Source: Betaproteobacteria bacterium
GTDB taxonomy: Bacteria > Pseudomonadota > Gammaproteobacteria > Burkholderiales > SHXO01
Assembly (NCBI GenBank): GCA_025356655.1
Contig: JANXRW010000073.1
Span: 1-36,490 of the forward strand
DNA: 36,490 bases
Reading direction: 5' to 3'
Shown here one piece after another: positions 33,015-36,490 of this stretch. How positions within the stretch are numbered: the stretch's first letter is position 1; each line of letters begins with the position of its first letter. The translations under genes were made by a program, and so were the position numbers. A model generated the notes under the pieces. The model was not told the origin of the DNA. It searched no databases and saw nothing but the letters and a program-made list of their open reading frames with translations.

Positions 33015-34046
33015 TCAGGTAGAAATCATCCGCTTCTCGATGCCCACGCCTGCGGCGAGAGCGCGCTCGTACTCCAGGGGAATAGTTGCGGCGTCCTGGA
33101 GCGCGATCCCGGTGGAATCGAACAAGGTGATGTCCGCAGCCGAACCCCTGCCAACCTTCTTTCCAACGATAACCTCACCGAGTTCCCCACGGACGCTCTC
33201 CTCGCCGAGTAGGCCCTGGGCGAAGGGAACGTTGATTTCTCCGTCCTTCCTGCACTGCCGGATATCGTCGACGAAGATGCGGCACCTTGCCGTCAGCGCG
33301 GACTCGAGTTCTTGATCCCCTGCCTTTGCCGCGCCAAGCGCTGCCAGATGCGTCCCCGGACCGATCCACTCGTCGCGAACGAGCGGCGAGCGCGCCGGGG
33401 TACTCGTCACCACCACGTCGGCGCCTGGCACCACGTCCTCGAGGCGGGTTGACCCGTACAGGGCGAGCCCCGGAAACAGTGGCTGCTGGTCGCGCAGGAA
33501 CTTATCCACCCCCGCCTGCGTCCTGCTCCAGACCGTCACCCGGGCCCAGGGCTGGAGTGCCACACAGGCGGCCAGGACGCCCGAGGCGACGTGCCCTGCG
33601 CCCACCAGGGCCAGCGTGCTGGAATCCGCACGTGCCAGCCACTTGATCGACACCGCGGCCGAGGATCCGGTGCGCATCAGGGTGTGATAGCCGCCATCGC
33701 ATAGGGCCAAGGGAAAGCCCGTTTCCGGATGGCTGTAGATCAGAATGGAAAACACCGAAGGCAAGTCGAACCGCTCCCGGTTGTGCTCGCGAACGGTAAC
33801 CCACTTGCAAACCGCCGCCTCGGGTTCCTCGATGTAGGCGGGCATACACTCCCACTCCCCGGGGTACCTGTCGAGAACGATGTGGCCCTTGGGCTCCATG
33901 GAGAAACGCCCTTCGCCGTGCATCCGAAAGGCTTGCTCCGCGCAGTCGTTGTACTCCTCGGGCGTGAGCAGCCCGATCATCTCCGCCCGGCTCAGTATCA
34001 GCGTCTTGCGGTTTCGCCAGCTCTCCATCCCCGCCCCCGGTTGCAT
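33015..34046 (-). CDS. Ornithine cyclodeaminase/mu-crystallin family protein
   Basis: The 343-residue NAD(P)-dependent enzyme shows the Rossmann loop 'LALVGAGHVASGVLAA', the substrate block 'MRTGSSAAVSIKWLA' and 'ADVVVTSTPARSPLV'. Family members deaminate ornithine to proline, act as alanine dehydrogenase or reduce cyclic imines. The first start gives MQPGAGMESW; the second Met is possible. The gene lies between the deacetylase (45-bp gap) and the binding protein (54-bp gap), so the enzyme probably processes the imported compound or its product. Confidence 0.9.
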   Translation of the reverse strand: MQPGAGMESWRNRKTLILSRAEMIGLLTPEEYNDCAEQAFRMHGEGRFSMEPKGHIVLDRYPGEWECMPAYIEEPEAAVCKWVTVREHNRERFDLPSVFSILIYSHPETGFPLALCDGGYHTLMRTGSSAAVSIKWLARADSSTLALVGAGHVASGVLAACVALQPWARVTVWSRTQAGVDKFLRDQQPLFPGLALYGSTRLEDVVPGADVVVTSTPARSPLVRDEWIGPGTHLAALGAAKAGDQELESALTARCRIFVDDIRQCRKDGEINVPFAQGLLGEESVRGELGEVIVGKKVGRGSAADITLFDSTGIALQDAATIPLEYERALAAGVGIEKRMIST

Positions 34047-34091
34047 TTGAGGCCCCGCCGCCCCCTTGTCAGGGCGCTCGGGACCTGCCGC

Positions 34092-34973
34092 TTAGGCCTT
34101 ACGTGGGTTGCGCTTGGCGAAGTCGTTGGCAATGTCGTCAAAGGTGGTAAAGCGCACGCCGGGGTGCCGGATGATGTGATTGAACAGTCGCTCCAGCATG
34201 AGCAACACCTGGGGGCGCCCCGACACGTCGGGATGGATCGTGAAGGTGAACACGGCGTAGTCCATCTCACGATAGACCCAGTCGAACTGGTCACGCCACA
34301 TCTCTTCCAGGTGCCGGGGATTCACAAAACCGTGGGAGTTGGGCGCCTTCTTGATGAACATCATGGGTGGCAAATCGTCCAGGTACCAGCTACCGGGAAT
34401 TTCGATCAAACCCGTTTCCTTCCCGCGCACCAGGGGCTTCATCCACTCCTCGGGCCGTTTCGAGTAGTCGATCAAGGTCCAACTGTCCCCTACGCGCACG
34501 TAGTAAGGCTCGAAGTCTTTGTGCATCAGGCTGTGGTCGTACTTGATCCCCTTCTTCAGCAGGAGTTCGTTCGTTACCGTGCTGAACTCCCACCAAGGGG
34601 CGACGTAACCGGTCGGCCGCCGGCCGGACACCTTGGTCACGAGGTCGATACACTTGTCGAGTACCGCCTCCTCCTGCTCCGGGGTCATGGAGATGGGGTT
34701 CTCGTGGGAATAGCCGTGGATGCCGATCTCATGGCCAGCCTCCACCACCATCGCGGTCTGTTCAGGGAAGGTCTCGATGGAGTGCCCTGGGATGAACCAA
34801 GTGGTCTTGATGCCCAGTCGATCGAACAGCTTGACCAAGCGCGGGGTACCCACCTCGCCGGCGAAAAGCCCCCGGGAAATGTCGTCGGGGGAGTCCTCCC
34901 CACCGTAGGATCCGAGCCAGCCCGCCACCGCGTCCACGTCCACACCGAATGCACAGAGAATTTCCTTAGCCAC
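34092..34973 (-). CDS. NodB-type polysaccharide deacetylase-family hydrolase
   Basis: GTG 34973 gives 293 residues with GAGGAG 6 nt upstream; upstream codons do not look like the family. '[19 protein letters not shown]' holds the metal-binding Asp motif and '[12 protein letters not shown]' the HxxxH motif of the NodB fold. 'TTWFIPGHS' and '[11 protein letters not shown]' also fit. The intracellular members of this subgroup, such as PuuE-like allantoinases, hydrolyse small amides rather than sugars, which suits a nitrogen-compound operon. It is the first gene of the eight-gene unit. Confidence 0.9.
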   Translation of the reverse strand: MAKEILCAFGVDVDAVAGWLGSYGGEDSPDDISRGLFAGEVGTPRLVKLFDRLGIKTTWFIPGHSIETFPEQTAMVVEAGHEIGIHGYSHENPISMTPEQEEAVLDKCIDLVTKVSGRRPTGYVAPWWEFSTVTNELLLKKGIKYDHSLMHKDFEPYYVRVGDSWTLIDYSKRPEEWMKPLVRGKETGLIEIPGSWYLDDLPPMMFIKKAPNSHGFVNPRHLEEMWRDQFDWVYREMDYAVFTFTIHPDVSGRPQVLLMLERLFNHIIRHPGVRFTTFDDIANDFAKRNPRKA

Positions 34974-35110
34974 CACGCTCTCCTCGTTGTTGCCCGACAC
35001 CGAATCCGCGCTTCCCGGAATCCCTCCCCGGAACGTAGCACTGAACCCGCCCTTGCCGGGATGCCCGGCCCCCGACTCAAATGCACGGAACATGCCCAGC
35101 GAGGCCAAAG

Positions 35111-35125
35111 CCAAGAATCATGCCA
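35111..35125 (-). promoter_or_regulatory. Sigma-54-like promoter of the importer operon
   Basis: The minus strand reads TGGCATG-ATTC-TTGG. It matches TGGCAYR-N4-TTGC at every defined position except the last C of the -12 GC, here G. Transcription would start about 125 nt before the deacetylase GTG. The -12 mismatch is the main doubt. Confidence 0.4.
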
Positions 35126-35138
35126 AATCAATTGTTTA
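35126..35138 (+). promoter_or_regulatory. IHF-like site next to the sigma-54-like element
   Basis: AATCAATTGTTTA matches WATCAANNNNTTR at all defined positions and shares the ten bases AAATCAATTG with the site upstream of the amidase pseudogene. It touches the -24 element, closer than usual for IHF. Confidence 0.4.
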
Positions 35139-35285
35139 CGCGCCCCAGTCCGGCGAACACGCCTCCACTTGGGGCTAATATACAGCGCCGCGCATCGAAT
35201 GGGTGCGACCACCCGGAAATTCCTGGGGATCGAACCCTGCGCGCGTCCCGCTGAACCCGCGCAGTTGCCACCGGCCTCGCCCGCG

Positions 35286-36119
35286 CTAGGCAGGACGGGT
35301 GAGAGGATGGTGGGTTGAATCCTCGACCTTGAGGAGCCCCTGCACGACCGTGGGAGACTCATCGGGAATGGCCAACATGTTGAACGAGGCGGCGGCGCCG
35401 TAACGGTTTTCTGTTTCGGCGGCGAAATTGTTCGGATTGAACAGTGGCGGAATATGCCACCAAAGCTTGTAGCGCCGTGCCCAAAGCCACTCGATCAAGG
35501 CCTGGGAACGCTCGCGCCGGTCGTTCTCCACGTAGATGATTGGCCGGTGGCGCTCGATGAGTTGCACGGCGCCCTCGAGGACTTTTTGCTCGAAGCCCTC
35601 CACGTCAATTTTTAGCAGCCCGGGCTGGAAATCCGTGGGCAGCAGCTCGTCGAGCGTCACGCAGCGCACGCGCGCGTCGCCGAGGCCATCTTCGCGCATG
35701 GATACGCCACCGGAGTTGTTCCTGGCGAAGGGATCCGTGCCCTTGAAAGTCACCCAGCCAGCCGCATCGCTGCAGGCCACATTCTCGGCGGCAACGTTGA
35801 ACAGCCCGTTGAGCGCGAGATTGGCGCAAAGGTTCTGGAAGACCGCAGGCTGGGGCTCGACCGCCAGGAGGCGCCGCCCCAACTGCGCGAGCCGCTGCGC
35901 CAGGGAAACGGTGTGGCTGCCGATGTTGGCGCCGACCTCGATGGCGTCCTTCCCCGCGGGCAGAAGCTGATTCAGCATCTCCCACTCGAGTTCGCCATAC
36001 TCGCCGTACACCTCGATGGCGAGTCCAAGGTAAAAGTCATTGGGATTGACGAGGAACCAGCCGTGGCGGGCCTTCACCAGTTTGTAGGGCTTCTCGCATT
36101 CGATGCTTTGCAGGGCCAC
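35286..36119 (-). CDS. FkbM-family methyltransferase
   Basis: GTG 36119, with GGAGG 9 nt upstream, gives 277 residues; upstream codons (Arg/Gly/Pro-rich) look non-coding. The SAM-binding loop is 'AIEVGANIGSHTVSLA', followed by 'LLAVEPQPAVFQNLCANLAL' and the FkbM signature 'LLKIDVEGFEQKVLEGA'. FkbM enzymes O-methylate sugars or polyketides and often modify surface glycans. No glycan genes are immediately next to it, so the acceptor is unknown. Confidence 0.9.
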   Translation of the reverse strand: MALQSIECEKPYKLVKARHGWFLVNPNDFYLGLAIEVYGEYGELEWEMLNQLLPAGKDAIEVGANIGSHTVSLAQRLAQLGRRLLAVEPQPAVFQNLCANLALNGLFNVAAENVACSDAAGWVTFKGTDPFARNNSGGVSMREDGLGDARVRCVTLDELLPTDFQPGLLKIDVEGFEQKVLEGAVQLIERHRPIIYVENDRRERSQALIEWLWARRYKLWWHIPPLFNPNNFAAETENRYGAAASFNMLAIPDESPTVVQGLLKVEDSTHHPLTRPA

Positions 36120-36385
36120 CGTTTTGCCACCTCCGCTGGTCAACGGCGCCCCGCCGGGAGCGCGGCGCCGCGGGCAGTGTACCGCACCGCCGCGGCCGCG
36201 CGCCATGCACCTTGGCCGGGTTAGAAGGAGCGTTTCGCGAGCTTGTACCGTCGGCCCGGTTGCAGGAAACTAGCGCAGCGTTATTGGCGCCACCGCCCTC
36301 GCCACCGCCCCACGTTGGGGCGTATCCGCCAGTCCACGCCCCCTATTTCAAGGCTCCTCGGCGGAATCTGTGGGTGGTTTTGGGG

Positions 36386-36490
36386 CTATGGAGCAGGTGC
36401 TGAAGTGGAGTTTAGGTACTTGTAGAGCTTGCGGCAGGTGGCGTCTAAGGAGTCCTGTGCCTCTTCGGTGATCCGTGGCCAGATCAGCGG
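36386..36490 (-). CDS. 3' end of an unidentified gene
   Basis: The last 34 codons before a TAG at 36386 read in from beyond the window. They encode PLIWPRITEEAQDSLDATCR followed by a short helix and a Pro/Ala tail ending SAPAP. The frame looks coding, but the piece is too short to assign a family. Confidence 0.4.
   Translation of the reverse strand, partial: PLIWPRITEEAQDSLDATCRKLYKYLNSTSAPAP

Larger units (their letters stand above)
34974..35285. other. Intergenic control region of the importer operon
   Basis: This 312-bp stretch has no convincing gene. It holds a sigma-54-like element (35111-35125) abutting an IHF consensus match (35126-35138). The remaining upstream part contains short GC-rich inverted repeats and a tRNA T-arm-like string that I do not accept as a tRNA. 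Confidence 0.55.

Noticed and set aside
31962-33212. 416-codon open frame on the plus strand
   Set aside because: It is antisense to the solute-binding protein and part of the OCD gene; composition is typical of a shadow frame.
35221-35243. tRNA T-arm-like sequence (GGTTCGATCCC on the minus strand)
   Set aside because: No matching acceptor, D-arm or anticodon arm is found upstream, and the T-stem has a mismatch. An att-site remnant is possible but unsupported.
33729-35318. 529-codon open frame on the plus strand
   Set aside because: It is antisense to the OCD-family and deacetylase genes, whose protein motifs are clear; long opposite-strand frames are expected in GC-rich genes.

Overview
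The window is GC-rich and densely packed with bacterial genes. The order thiS-thiG-trmB / hemW-rdgB-rph / yicC-gmk-rpoZ-spoT is typical of Betaproteobacteria (established synteny, recalled and not searched), so a betaproteobacterial chromosome is the best guess. No rRNA, tRNA, CRISPR array or complete insertion sequence was seen.

Layout. (1) 1-2229: the left edge carries the 5' end of a DUF4338 (DruA-like) gene. It abuts a Tat-exported acetamidase/formamidase-family gene that is both frameshifted and cut at its 3' end. A divergent control region follows, with a sigma-54-like promoter and an IHF-like site, and then a glutaredoxin-fold protein lacking the active-site cysteines. (2) 2236-5017: a luciferase-like flavin oxidoreductase, panB, and a TsdA-like dihaem cytochrome c. 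(3) 5116-13470: housekeeping core (thiS, thiG, trmB, hemW, rdgB, rph, yicC, gmk, rpoZ, spoT). A 22-bp perfect inverted repeat lies inside gmk. (4) 13529-17711: a small Cys-rich secreted protein, a Liv-type solute-binding protein, an FAH-family hydrolase, a methyltransferase and a small membrane protein. (5) 17755-22189: a four-gene envelope module (ArnT-like transferase, PAP2 phosphatase, ArnC-like GT2, UPF0104-type flippase-like protein). (6) 22287-26339: a hypothetical protein and an exported DUF1800/DUF1501 pair. (7) 26376-27191: a molybdate-linked unit, made of a sulfite-oxidase-fold protein and a Mop protein behind a well-matched ModE box. (8) 27244-34973: an eight-gene same-strand locus with a NodB-type deacetylase, an ornithine cyclodeaminase-family enzyme, a polyamine-type ABC importer (binding protein, two permeases, ATPase), a small 'MCG' protein and a CobW-type GTPase. 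(9) 35286-36490: an FkbM methyltransferase and the 3' end of an unidentified gene.

The most interesting theme is regulatory. The amide-hydrolase pseudogene at the left and the uptake operon at the right, about 33 kb apart, share one promoter layout: a sigma-54-type -24/-12 element with a perfect IHF consensus match next to it or just upstream. This suggests a nitrogen-scavenging regulon of which one arm is decaying. The conserved-looking group of polyamine-type ABC importer + OCD + deacetylase + MCG protein + CobW GTPase is the best candidate for an undescribed system: uptake and processing of a nitrogenous compound with a dedicated metallochaperone. Its substrate cannot be read from sequence.
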